The notes under the pieces: generated by a model | The model's input: the letters and a program-made list of their open reading frames with translations, nothing else | Told to the model about the DNA's origin: nothing | Databases searched by the model: none | NCBI GenBank assembly: GCA_949987565.1 | Contig: OX465120.1 | Span: 1,227,234 to 1,291,233 of the forward strand | Direction: 5' to 3' | DNA: 64,000 nt | Source of the DNA: Luidia sarsii | Taxonomy: Eukaryota; Echinodermata; Asteroidea; Paxillosida; Luidiidae | Part shown: positions 35,089 through 47,200 of the stretch, one piece after another | Numbering within the stretch: position 1 is the first letter of the stretch | Layout: each line of letters begins with the position of its first letter | Position numbers and translations under genes: made by a program

Positions 35089-38000
35089 TTACTTCAGGGA
35101 GGGTCTTGCCGTGACCTGGATGGGACGCCGTTGCGTTATGTCAAAACAGTAAATGCCAAGATTGACCGAGATCTGTTGACATACCAGTATTGCATAGCGT
35201 GTGAGGTCGGCCATGCAGTAGATCTACAAGGAGAGAGGGAGAGAAGAGGGAGAGAGGAGAGAGAGAGAGAGAGGCAGAGAGACATAGAGACAGATATACA
35301 GAGAGACAGAGAGAGGGAGAGAGGGAGAGAAGAGGGAGAGAAGAGAGAGAGAGAGGCAGAGAGACATAGAGACAGATATACAGAGAGACAGAGAGAGGGA
35401 GAGAAGAGAGAGAGGGAGAGATAAAGACAGAGAGAGACAGAGAGATAGAGAGACAGAAAGACAAAAGAGACAGAGACAGAGAGACAGAAAGACAGACAGA
35501 CAGACAGAGAAAAAGCGACAATGCAACAAAGAGACAAAGACAAAGAGAAAGAATCAGACAGACAGAGATACAGAGAAAAATAGTGACAGACACAGAGACA
35601 GAGACAGAGACAAGACAAGAGACAAGGATAGACAGAGAAGGGAATGGAGAGAGATAGTGAGAACGAGAGAAAATAAGCAAATGATTTAAGTCGTATCTTT
35701 GACCAGAACAATCAGCAGTGTATTTCATGTATACAGACCATGACCTCTGACCAGAGTTCAAAGGTCATCATTGTAAAGGGGGTAAAAGGTTGATGTCACA
35801 AAATTTGGTCCCTAAATGGTACCTTCTGGACAAGGTCTTGATTTAGATTCAAGTTTTTGGTCATTGAAGGCATGATGAGACATTTTCTGAATTACTTTGA
35901 TAATTATTTGTTTTTTCAATCTCGGAATGGACTTCAAAGGCAGACGAGAAAAGAAGAACATAGTTACCATGGCGATCCACAGGAGAATGCCCTCGGGCAA
36001 CGGCGTGTCAAAATACTGATTCAGGAAGAGGAGGCCGGGACCAATGAAGGCTGTGTCGAGTAGATCCATTGGGCTCTTGGTCATGTGAGCAACCTAGACA
36101 TTTCAAAACCAAATTATCGTGACTCGTGAGATCTTAAAGGCCCTACACAACATTGGTAAAGATCAAAAGATTGCCACAGTTTGTGTGTTGAACCATTAAA
36201 CATCCCCAAAAAGCAATCCGGTGAAAGTTTTAGCTCAAATGGTGTTCTGAGAAAGTAGAAAAAGGTGAGAAACCGTCACAGTTTTCGCACCATTCTGTAG
36301 TGTAAGAAATAGTTTATTACTTGACTATTTGTAGATTTTTGAGTGAAGATTTCTAGGGAAGTATACAGCATCCCAGACCGTAAGATTTCAACATGAGGAT
36401 TCTATCATGGCCATCTACAAACTGTGTAAATTGGAAGGAAATCTGTGGACATCGATGTTTTCCGATCTTCCCAATGTTGTATTGGGCCTTTAAACCTCTA
36501 AGATTTTGAAGTCTGAACTCATATTTTTCAACATTCTTACTACCATTTCCCTGTGCGATAGAAATGAAATCAGGCAAGGGAAAGAAAAACTTACTTGTTT
36601 TGGCCAATTTCTTTGCCAAAATGTGATAAATGTGATAAATATTGACTTACCACCAGCTTGTTGGTGACTTTGGCGGCCACCATGCCAAAGGTCATCAGGT
36701 AGACACAGGGCTGGGCCTCGTACAGACCGTTGTGAGATTTCTCCTTGATGATTACCGCCAGCAGAATAACCAGTCCAATGTGCAGTGCCGGGGCTATCAC
36801 GCTGGTATCCTGCATAGCAACCAACATTATTGAATCACTTGGGGGTAGGGTTACCGGCCAACAATTACACTGGTATCCTGTACAGTAACCAACATTATTG
36901 AATCACTTGGGCAAGTTGGGGGTAGGGTTACCGGCAAACATTGGCTAGGGAAATTACACTGGTATCCTGTATAGCAACCAGCATTATTGAATCACTTAGG
37001 GGTAGGGTTACCGGCCAACAATTACACTGGTATCCTGTACAGTAACCAAAATTATTGCAGCACTTGGGGGTAGGGTTACCAGGCGACATTGGCTAGGGCA
37101 ATTACACTGGTATCCTGCATAGCAACCAACATTATTGAATCACTTCGGGATAGGGTTACCGGTCAACATTGGCTAGGGTAATTACACTGGTATCCTGCAT
37201 AGCAACTAACATTATTGAATCACTTGGGGGAGGGTTACCAGGCGACACTGGCTAGGGCAATTACACTGGTATCCTGCCTAGCAACCAACATTATTCAATC
37301 ACTTGTGGGTAGGGTTACCAACCGACAATAGCCGTCAGAATGCAGTCAGAATAGTCAGACTGCAATTAGAAAATCCAGAAATTTGCAAAGAATTTTTAGG
37401 ATTTTTAGGATTTTCTTTTTTGCTTACAGCGACCGTGGAGCCATCTTTTCCTTTCCCTCCACCTCCGAAGATGACCCTGGTGTAGTTGACGAAGGAAATG
37501 ATGGCCATGACCAACGCCGATAGGAAGACTAGAATCTTCAGCTCAATTGCAAACACCTGGACAAACAAAATATCAAAATGAAATGATTGAAAATTACACC
37601 AAAATGTTACAAAGAGTAAGAGACTGACTCAACTCAAACTATGTGTGCTCAAACAGGACATTTCTCAAAGGTAGAGAGAAAGGTCCTGCTAGGATCAAAA
37701 TATTAACCCCTCGAATTGTCTAAAAAAAAAATGAAGTTAATACAAAAACTGTTGCAAACTGCTCACTGAATAAAATGACCTGCAATACATAAATCTCAAA
37801 AGTTAGAGGGCCTGACGTTTCAATTCTAGCAGGACCTTTCAGAAAGGTCCTGCTAGGATCGAAAAAGTTATAAGGAAAAACATGAAGCAAATACAAAAAA
37901 ATGTTCCAACTCCTCACTGACTAAAATGACCTGCAATAAATATATCTCAAAATTTAGAGGGCCTGACGTTTCGATCCAAACAGGACCTTTCGCAAAGGTA

Positions 38001-41000
38001 AGGTTTGAGAAAGGTCCTGTTAAGATCGAAACGTCAGGCCCTCTAATTTTTGAGATAACAAAAAATATATATTCTAGCCCTGCAGCCTTTTCTAAGCCAA
38101 TTTTTTTTTTAAGGTAAAAAATTTTTGGTTTTTTTGTTCTTCTATTTTTCTCACTGACACAAGTCTGAATTGAAAAAGAGGGCAATACGCTGATCCCAGG
38201 ACAGTTACATGACTTTAAACATGTTGTTAAAATACACATTTACATACAACAAGGCACTGAGTTTATACACAAGTGAATGGGGTTGGCCGGATGCCCAGAT
38301 TATGTTTCAGCATTGGTTTAGTTGGCCCTGCCTTCTGAGGAAGTGTCAAAGTACGGTGGGACTACAGGCTCAAACATGATGTGGCTTGATTCATGCAATC
38401 ACAATTATTACAGTATCGTAGAGTTAAAGCCCCTACACAACATTGGTAAGATCGAAAAACAGAAATGTTCACAGATTTACATGAAACTTATACAGTTTGA
38501 AGATGGTTATAGTAGAAACCTCGCCCTGAAATATTTCTGCCTTAAATGTTGCATTTTGGGAGAAAAGAGTACAAGAAACCGTTTACGTCTCACCGAGATC
38601 TAAACTTTTTTTCGGAACAGTACGGCGTTGAATGCTGCATTTTCGCGAAAAAAATGAAGCGGTTTCACAATTTTCTCGAGACTCAGTTGGTGGATTGAGC
38701 TGAAATGTTCGCAGGTGTGCTATTTCATGCATATGTTGGATCAGACAACGTATGGATGCTATTCTTTGACCTCGACCAATGTTGTGTAGGGGCTTTAATG
38801 GTAATATATTTTCTTTTGTCCTTCACAACTGACCTTGAATGACCAGATTTCCGGGCCGAAGAAGGCAGAGAGAGAGAAGACGGTGATCAGGGTAAGCTGA
38901 GACTCCGTGACGTCGAATCTGGAGAGAGAAAAAAAAGCAAATAAAAACCACATTCAAACCTCTCCAAACTTATTTGGCTACATAAGAAATAATAAGTGGA
39001 ATAGTGGAATATTAAGTGGAAGGTTTGAGGTGACACCATGTAGCACTTCTCTTTCAAGAAGGAGTTTGGCTCTGAAAAGAGCCGGTAATTCAGATAAGAC
39101 TTGAAGGTTCGCAAGGTGGAAATACTACCATGCAAACCTTCAAGTCTTATCTGAGTTACCGGCTCTTTTAAGAGCCACACTCCTTCTTGAAAGAGAAGTG
39201 CTACATGGTGTTACTGCAAACCTTCTACTTGGTATTTCCACCATGCAAACCTCCAAGTCTTATCTGAGTTACCAGCTCTTTTCAGAGCCACACTCCTTCT
39301 CGAAAGAGAAGCGTTACATGGTGTCAATGCAAACCTTCTACTCAGTAACAGTCTGCATGGCAGTGCTCATTCAGTGGCCGAATAACTCTCTCAAGGTCAC
39401 CGTTCAACTTAGGCCCAGCAAAAAATACAGAGTTTTCTTGAAAGGAGGAGAAGAAAAAAGACGCGGTAACTCACTTTCCAAACTGGAGAGTTCCCGAGAC
39501 GTACGTCTGCCAGTGGGCCGTATAAAACATGAAGAAGGAGAGGACGACCGTGGTAAAGAAGAGTTCTGGCCAAGTACCAAGCTGGACGGCGATACCAAAC
39601 TCGATGGAGACGAACACTGAATGGACGGGAAAAACAAACAAACAAACAAATGCACACTGTCATTACTGGAATCCTTCCCTCTCTCACTTGTTAAAGGTCG
39701 GGCCCGCCATTTGCGAAGGTCAAAGAATCGCTTCCATACTTTGACAAACCCAACGTCTGCATAAAACAACACACATCTACGCAAGTGTTTGGCTCAATCC
39801 GTCAAACATTTCAAGAGAGAAACCGTGGACACCAAATTAACTGCTAACTTTTTTTTCAGACATGGAGGGCGGTATTTGCAAAAGTTACACGGAGCAAACA
39901 TTGGAAATTCAACAAATTCCCCGTTTTCGTGAAAATGGCAGATGTTCAAGCGCTACAATTTCACAGAATGTCTGATAGTGATACCTTACTAACTTCCTGA
40001 TGAGTAAGTTATTTCCCAAATTTGGAATGTCCAGAAATTGGGCACTTTGTAGGCCTAACACTTTGAAAATGGTGTAGCCTCTCTCTAAGGCAGATTTGGG
40101 CATGCCGCGTATTTTTTGAGCTTGATGAGAATTCGATCTGAATGCCAAAACTTAGCAGAACCAAAATCTTGCAAACTGCTTTAAAAGCAGTTAAGAGCAG
40201 GGATCTCTGAAAGTTTTAGACAGACTAATGATTTGGTTGTAGCGCGACCTTTCTCAAACTCAAAGGCCTTAGGCCTACTAATTATATAACTTATAAATAG
40301 TAAAACTCATCTACTGAGCTAATTATCGATTTACGCTTCAGACTCCCAAAATTCCTTTGGATACATCGCCACCTACCGATTGAGACGGAATCGCAGCCGT
40401 GGTCGAAGAGCTCCCCCATTGGGTTACTGGTCTGGGTGCGACGCGCCTGTTTGCCGTCGATTGCATCCAAGGCCTGGTAAGCGAAGAGCGTGACGGCTGC
40501 TGTGAGGTACGCCCAACTCGGAGCCTGTATATCGACGCACAAAAACAAAAAAAATCACAGAAATAGTATGCAGAGAACCAAAGATGCAATGCGATTTGCA
40601 ATTCATGATTCATGATAATTAGGATTATGGGGCGCGACCTAGGCCTACACCTCAACTAATGATGACACGGCAGTACTGTGAAATGTTCGAATACAATAGT
40701 TTCTTCCCTGATCCCCTGTACTTCAACGCTTTGAAACTCTCGTCTACCTACATCCTGTTTTCCTATCTTCGCACAAACTGGATCTGTTCAAGAGGAACGT
40801 GAATAGATACCTTCGTTCCCTTTGGCTCTGTTTTCTTTCTTTATTTGTCTATTCCTCTTCTATTTTTTCCTGTAGCCATCACCCCGAGTGGCCTTACAAG
40901 GCCTTGTGTTTGGCGATCTTTCAGTTTCATAAAAAAAAAACCCAGTGGCTTTTGTTACGGCAGTCGTCCGTGTGGTTCCCTGACTTGATTGTATTTCGTC

Positions 41001-42375
41001 AGCATTGCAGGCTGGTTGAACCAGTCTATTAGCTGATAGTCTGGTTCCAAGAGCTAAACATCCTGACAAATACTGTGAAGTCAGGGAACCACACGGAAGA
41101 CTGCCGTAACAACAGCCACTGCGGAAAAAAAAAACCTTTGAGAAAGGTCCTGCTAGGATCGAAACGTCAGGCCCACTTACTGGGCCGCTAGGAGCTCCCC
41201 TTACACGAGTTTTGAGATTATCCGTCGCACTAGTACGACAGACAATCTCAAAACTCGTTTAAGGGGAGCTCTTAGCGGCCCAGTAAGTAGGACTAAGGCC
41301 CACTAAATTTTATGATTTGCATTTTGGTAATTTTAGTCAGTAAGCAGTTTGCAACATTTTTGTATATCACAAAAAAAATGTAAAATATAAATCGGGGTTA
41401 AATCTAGTCCGAGTAACTTGAACCCTACAATCGCCCTTTTTAACATTTTTGAGATTTCGGGCGATGTAGGACCGAAATCTCAATTTTTTTTAAAAGGGCG
41501 ATTGTAAGGGTCCAAGTTACTCGGACTAGGTTAAATCGTAGTCCGAGTAACTTAGACCCGACAAGTCACCTTTTTTTTATCGAATTTTGAAATTTTGAGT
41601 TTACAAATTAGTCACCCAAAACTGAAAATTTAAAAATTCGATAAAAAAAGGGCGACTTGTCGGGTCCAAGTTACTGTACTCGGACTAGTTAAATCGGGGT
41701 TAATTTTAGTCCGAGTAACTTGGACCCGACAAGTCACCCTTTTTTTATCGAATTTTGAAATTTTGAGTTTCGGGTGACTGTAGGGTCCAAGTCCAGCAGT
41801 GTGTACATATAATCAGGTTTAGGACACTGCTGGACTTGGACCCTACAGTCACCCGAAACTCAAAATTTCAAAATTCGATAAAAAAGGGTGACTTGTCGGA
41901 TCCAAGTTACTCGGACTAGGTTAATTTCCTTCTTTTTTGGGGGGGGGGGTGCAGCTAAAACGTTAAAAATGAGATTTGGGGCTGGCTGGCTGAGAGGCGA
42001 TCTCACCGGTTCCGTGGCTGTGGGACTGAAGAGCATGAGGATGACAGCACCGAGAACGTTGAGGATGAGGCCGGTGATGGTGATGCTGTTAGGGGCCACA
42101 CTACGAGGCACCTGCTCGATGAGCCACCTCCAGAAAACCTGCATGGGAGCGTCCAGAATAGTGCTACCCTCGGCGCTGTACTTGTGCTCCTTCAGCCGCT
42201 TCAGCTGGCCGGCCGAGAGGAGATCGGGGCTGGTCAGGTGGGCCGCCAGGCCCTGGGCCAGGGATCGCATATCGGAGGGGGTCTTGGGCCTGGTCAAGGG
42301 GGCGTCTTTGTGTCCCAATCCGATGGCAGCTGTGTCCGGTCCTAGCGGTGTCGACGATGCTGCCTTATCGGACAT
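35089..42375 (-). CDS. CHPT1: Choline/ethanolamine phosphotransferase (CHPT1/CEPT1 type)
   Basis: Eight coding exons in transcript order: 42375-42007, 40524-40377, 39616-39475, 38918-38834, 37556-37428, 36809-36651, 36093-35968, 35223-35089 (TAA). The total is 1293 nt, 430 aa; human CHPT1 and CEPT1 are just over 400 aa. It carries out the last Kennedy-pathway step, moving phosphocholine (or phosphoethanolamine) from the CDP-alcohol to diacylglycerol at ER/Golgi membranes. The CDP-alcohol phosphotransferase motif DG(x2)AR(x8)G(x3)D(x3)D is complete: [20 protein letters not shown], then GCD, spanning exon 2. Other landmarks are [29 protein letters not shown]-like [41 protein letters not shown] and a multi-pass hydrophobic profile. 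The residues GKFDVTE and GPGLLFL and the position beside ARL1 favour CHPT1. An unduplicated ancestor of CHPT1 and CEPT1 is equally possible. The N-terminus has a 35-40 residue polar extension. Introns contain TTAA MITEs, a histone-stem-loop repeat and a splice-site minisatellite. Confidence 0.94.
35225..35680 (+). repeat. (GAGAGA/GACAGA)n array abutting the last CHPT1 exon
   Basis: On the transcribed minus strand this is a CT-rich tract that ends in CTCTCTCCTTGTAG directly before the exon starting at 35223, so it provides the polypyrimidine tract of the last intron. Confidence 0.95.
36134..36493 (+). mobile_element. TTAA-flanked MITE, diverged copy (intron of CHPT1)
   Basis: The ends AAGGCCCTACACAACATTGG and CCAATGTTGTATTGGGCCTT are flanked by TTAA. 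The interior is shared only in part with the 257-632 element, so it represents an older insertion or a related subfamily. Confidence 0.65.
36815..37320 (-). repeat. Minisatellite duplicating the CHPT1 exon 6 acceptor region
   Basis: Units of 68-90 bp. The plus-strand motif GGTATCCTG recurs at 36872, 36961, 37029, 37109, 37189 and 37268, and also at the real exon boundary (36804). On the minus strand each reads AG followed by GATACCAG, the first codons of exon 6. Confidence 0.9.
38424..38798 (+). mobile_element. TTAA-flanked MITE, copy 2 (intron of CHPT1)
   Basis: Near identical to the copy at 257-632, with TTAA at both borders (38424-38427 and 38795-38798). It lies in the intron upstream of the CHPT1 exon 37556-37428. 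Confidence 0.8.
39000..39345. repeat. Histone-type stem-loop repeat, inverted plus direct units (CHPT1 intron)
   Basis: A minus-strand unit (stem-loop 39068-39083) is head-to-head with a plus-strand unit (39161-39176, loop TTTA) and a further direct unit (39274-39289, first base changed). All are followed by GAAAGAGAAG-type purine stretches. It lies in CHPT1 between the exons 39616-39475 and 38918-38834. Confidence 0.85.
40941..41124. mobile_element. CGCAGTGGCTGTTGTTACGG fold-back MITE, copy D
   Basis: In CHPT1 intron 1, with A-rich sequence on both sides (probable A-run target duplication). Confidence 0.8.
41135..41365. mobile_element. GATCCTAGCAGG-family MITE interrupted by a hairpin
   Basis: The arm CCTTTGAGAAAGGTCCTGCT is at 41136 and the outer flank CAGTAAGCAGTTTGCAAC ends near 41360. 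Between them sits a palindrome (about 41176-41290) with arms GGGCCGCTAGGAGCTCCCCTT and its inverse. Confidence 0.75.
41395..41925. repeat. Three tandem hairpins with shared TAGTCCGAGTAACTT ends
   Basis: Long inverted repeats at about 41404-41530, 41538-41688 and 41707-41924. All begin TAGTCCGAGTAACTT and end AAGTTACTCGGACTA (the middle one with a small insertion). The interiors differ, and GTTAAAT-type spacers separate them. They lie in CHPT1 intron 1. Confidence 0.85.
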
Positions 42376-43001
42376 GGTCGACGTGCGGTCTGGTGCCCCG
42401 ACGACCGCGAGCGCCGAATCCCGTATCAGAATTCACACACACAGAGTTCACCAGTCTAAGGCCGTGTCTCTTTAATCCTGAGCCGCGTCTAAAAGAAACA
42501 AAATCCAACCGGGACGTGGCTGCGTTTTGCACGCGCGTCTATGGAGATCTAGCGATAGCGGCTTCCTTAAAAATTCGCGTCACACAGCCGCTGCTGTGAT
42601 TAATTTTTGTATGAATCGAAATAACACACAGCCGCTTATCGTGGACATTATTTTCATAGACTTGCGTGGCCTTACATACAATCTGAAACAAATACAGGAA
42701 ATACATTCTGACCCGAGTGTTTTTTAACGAAAATTAGGAGGGACTGACGTTTTGATCTTAGCAAGATCTTTCTCAAATTAATGATTCTGCCTTTCAGAAA
42801 GATCTTGCTAGGATCGAAACGTCATGCCCTCCTATAAATAGGCCTATAATTATGATACAACTTTATATACAAGCAGTTTTTCATTCCCAAAATTATGGTG
42901 CTCAGCGGCGTTGTTTTACAAGGCACTTTCTCAATTCCCCTCAAAAAGCAAAAGTTGTGTCTTGACACGAAGCAATTTTACAAAAATGACAAAGAACAGT
43001 T

Positions 43002-43089
43002 TGACTGAACCAGGGACCTGAACCCAAGACGTATACGTATACCTCTGGTTTTGCGGAGCAGCGCTCTTATCATCTGAGTTATCCATCCC
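43002..43089 (-). repeat. tRNA-derived SINE head with internal GTATAC duplication
   Basis: Reverse-complement SINE head between CHPT1 and the GABA-B-like gene. It carries an extra GTATACGTATAC in the variable region. Confidence 0.6.
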
Positions 43090-44235
43090 TTAACGTTAGA
43101 CGGTGGCCTTCCAAAAAAATAGTCATCTTGTCTTTGCCGGAGTGCGATTGTACAAACTCATGTACTTCTAAGTCAAAAAGTGTTTCACATTGGGATATTT
43201 TTAAACCATGCATAACCAAGGAGACCAATTCAAAAGAATGTATAGGACTCTACTTCAATCAACTTGTATTTTAAAATCGATCTTTTTTTATTTGGTAAAA
43301 TTTATCGGATTGCGTCTCGATTTTGCCAGAAGAAAAATGTTCATTGTACAAAAAAGGTGCGTGCTTGGAACAAACAAGGGAAAGTTGACCGTCCAGCGAA
43401 ACACTCGCGTGTGTGCATGGTGACTTGACAAAAAAACGGATCACACCACGTTTGTGCAGTAGGCACACCGTGGAGATTTAAGTTCCGAAGAGACACGAAA
43501 CAGCTAGTTTTGTCTCGTCCTGCCTTCATCTTCCAAATATTTTTCATCAACAATGGAAGACGTGAGCCAACCTCGAAATCCCAAAAAAAAAAATCACTGC
43601 GTGACAATTTCAAGACCATTCTGGCACGAGACGCGTTTTCAGTACACAATATTTCTGTCAACTGCATCCGTTATTCAAAAAACCACTTACCATTTTTAAC
43701 AAAGTTTTTAATCCTCGGATTTTCGTGTCCGAGTGCGTGCTGTGCATTTTTAAGCGTTTCCGTAAACAGGTCCCAAACTATAGGCTATGACTCGCTGAAG
43801 ATCTGGGTATTTTGCAAGCGCCTATGGGTAGAAAAATCTATGAATAAATCTTGTTAACTTCCGCTGTAAACTTGAGAGTAACCTATGGATTTGTAAGAAG
43901 CGTATTATTTTTATTGAAAGTTTAACCACGTCATATTTTAGACTCTTTGATTAGCGGTACAAACTTAATTGATTGGACAAACCCTGGATGGAATCATGAA
44001 TATTCATTAGGTTTACTGTCACCGTATCGTCACCCATTCAGTGTACCCGGTTAAAGGGTTGGGAGATATAAATATAAATAATTGATATTTTTCGGTCATT
44101 CGGAGGCCGTCAGTATATCATCCATCCGTGAAAATCAAGAGCAGGTTTCTTATACATATATAACTCCATAAATTCCTAGAGAGGATCATCTCAAACATTG
44201 TTGGAAATCTTCTGATAATTTTGAGCTGGGAAGCC

Positions 44236-44241
44236 ATGTGA
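44236..44241 (+). promoter_or_regulatory. Minimal start-stop upstream ORF before the GABA-B-like ATG
   Basis: The sequence ATGTGA (start codon followed directly by a stop) stands 30 bases before the main ATG at 44271 in the putative 5' leader. Start-stop elements are known to stall initiating ribosomes and lower translation of the main ORF. It matters only if the transcription start lies upstream of 44236, which I cannot verify. Confidence 0.4.
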
Positions 44242-44270
44242 TAGACGGGTATAATAATTATACCAAAAAA

Positions 44271-47200
44271 ATGTTACTTCTTCGGATTCTTGCGGTAATG
44301 TTAGCCGGGTACGGGAGCGTGGTGTGTACCGTTGAGGAGCCCAAAACTCCCCTCCACGTCGGCGCTCTGTTCTCGCTGTCCGAACGGGACGGTTGGAGCA
44401 GGGCGTTCGGCTACTCGGCACTGGTCGGAGCCGAACGCGCCATCGATGACATCAACAACAGGAGTGACGTACTGTCTAACTACACCCTCGTTCTCCACGT
44501 TGCGGATACCGAGGTATCTTGAGTTGACTTTCGTTCGTTCGTTTGTGTGGGTGTCGGTGTGTTTAGTGGTGTGTCTGTTTGTCCTCTTTGTCTGTCTGTC
44601 TCTATACATGCCTGCCCGCCCATCTGTTTGTCCGTTTATATACCTACGTTTAATTGTGTCTAGCCGATTCTACTCTGTTTGTCTGGCTGTCTCTATTGCT
44701 TATCTGTCCATCTCGGCCTCTCTCTGTCTCTCTGTATATTTTTTCGTTTTCTGTCTTCTGTCTATATGTCTGTCCTCCGTCTCTCGGTCTGATAATATAA
44801 CATGTCCTCTAGTTCTGTTTCTATCTGCCTATCTGTGCATCTCTCTTTCTGTCTGTCTCGGTGTATCTCCTTGTCTCTCTGTCTCGATGTCGACATCTCC
44901 GTCTCGTTCTGTTTCCATATCTCTCTGTCTCTCCGTCTTTCAGCTGTCTCTCTGTCTCAGCTCTCTGCTTTTTTTCAATGCAAGTTTGACCTCATGTGTA
45001 GCTAGCACCATAGATAATTACACGATGTTTGATCACGTCGAGCAGGGCAAACGTCAATGAATTACAATTTCAATCTCATGTACAGCACGTTCCATTTCCT
45101 GATGAGATATTATCGAAATTCACGTAGTGGTCTCTACTGCCACCGAAAAAACCGTCTTTTTTCCACACTGCTCCCAGCATAACTATTCTATACCCCTAAC
45201 CAGTCTCCTTTCCGTCCGTCTTTGAACCCTCTCGTCTCAGGCTGATGTCTCCGTGGCGTTGGATAGACTGTATGAGATGCTTTACAGTCCGCCCGTCAAG
45301 ACCTTGATCTACGGTCCCGTCATGCTCCCAATCACTGAGGTCTTGGCCGGAGTAACGGGCCGCTGGAATCTGGTGGAGGTGGGTGGACAATTTCAAAAAT
45401 TTGAAGGGTATATAGGGTTTCTTTAGCAGCCAATTTTATATGGGACTATTTAGCTTACTCGGGTCAACCTTATAATTTTTTTATGTCGCTCTGAAATCAT
45501 TAGCTCGGACTTCAGTATAAAACCCCAAAACGACCCCACCCCAACCCCAAACCAAAACCCAACTCCACACCAAAACCAAAACCAAAACCAAACCCAAACC
45601 CAAACCCAACCCAAAACCCAACCCAAACCCAAACCCAAACCCAAACCCAAACCCAACCCAAACCCAAACCCAGGCCAAAACCCAACCCAAACCCAAACCC
45701 AAACCCAAACCCAAACCCAACCCAAACCCAAACCCAGGCCAAAACCCAACCAAAACCCAAACCAAAACCCAAACCCAAACCTAAACCCAAACCCAAACCC
45801 AAACCCAAACCCAAACCCAAACCCAAACCCAACCCAAACCCAAACCAAAACCCAAACCCAAACCCAACCCAAACCCAAACCCAGGCCAAAACCCAACCCA
45901 AACCAAAACCAAAACCAAAACCCAAACCCAAACCCAACCCAAACCCAAACCCAGGCCAAAACCCAACCCAAACCAAAACCAAAACCAAAACCCAACCCAA
46001 ACCCAAACCCAAACCCAACCCCAAACCAAAACCAAAACCAAAACCAAAACCAAAACCAAAACAAAAACCAAAACCAAAACCAAAACCAAACCCAAATCAA
46101 ACCCCAATCCCAACCCAAAGCCCATCCCAAACCAAAACCAAAACCAAAACCCCTAATCCTAAATCCAAATTTAACCATTCCAGTTGTCGTTCAGCGCTGG
46201 CTCTGCGATACACGACAAGAACCTCTACCCTCACATCTATCACATACTGACGGCAATAGCTGGCTTCGCTACGGCCTACATCCAGCTAGTGCAAACATTC
46301 GCCTGGACCAGAATCGGCACCCTCCACCAGACCAAGGACTCTAGAGGGGTGAGTGAGTCTAGCTGCTCCACTGATCAAAACAAACAGCATCTTGATAATC
46401 TTTCTGATACTGATGATGCCGGTCCCACGTTTTTATCAGGAGCTTTATCACAGACGAGACAGGATTAAGCCTTTACACCTACCTAACTTTGAGGTTTTCA
46501 TTTTCGGTCAATTCAGTCTGAAATCGGTTCACAATATCACTTGGAAAAGGAAAAGGATAAAGAAAACTCAATATCTGAATAAGACATCTAATTATAATGG
46601 CCGTTTACGAAATGAAGGCTTAGGCTCGGGCTTCGGTCACATATTATCTTACTCGTTATAATATCGCAGGCATCTAAAAACAAGCGTTTGGCCCCATTTT
46701 TTGTGGGGAATACCCTGTACCTATCAAGCCAACAAACCTACAAATTCGGAAACAAACCACAACCTGGATTTTCAGGTTTTGTCAGACGGAGACGAAGCCT
46801 GAGCCCGAGCCTAAGCCTCCATTTCGAAACCGGCCACAGATACGGCTGGCCCATAGAGCTCTATAAATAAACTAGAGTGCGTACTCCCCTATCGACGCGC
46901 GGTACGAACGTGTGCCGACATGGACGCGCATCCGCCATTACCAAAGAGGGCAACTTCAGCTCAAAGTGCCCGGATGTTAGTAGCAATCGCGCGTAATATG
47001 AATGGGGAAAGGTATAGCCGAAAGGTTGTGAATGCGGAAAATAAAATGTTATAGAAATGTTTTTTTTTTATTTATGAAAGGAAAGGCTATCAATACCTCA
47101 AGGGATTGGCGAATTTTAATGTCCTACTTTCTTTTGTAAAGATTGGGATTAGTTTGCCCCATAGAGATCCATGCATTTACCCTCTTTGGTAATGGCGTCG

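Larger units (their letters stand above)
42376..44270. other. Divergent intergenic region, CHPT1 / GABA-B-like
   Basis: About 1.9 kb. It holds a GATCCTAGCAGG hairpin (42735-42836), a SINE head (43002-43089) and otherwise unique sequence with the presumed promoters. No core promoter motif is clear by eye. Confidence 0.5.

Noticed and set aside
45450..46178. 242-codon minus-strand ORF rich in Gly, Phe, Trp and Val
   Set aside because: It is a translation of the (CCCAAA)n array inside an intron of the GABA-B-like gene.
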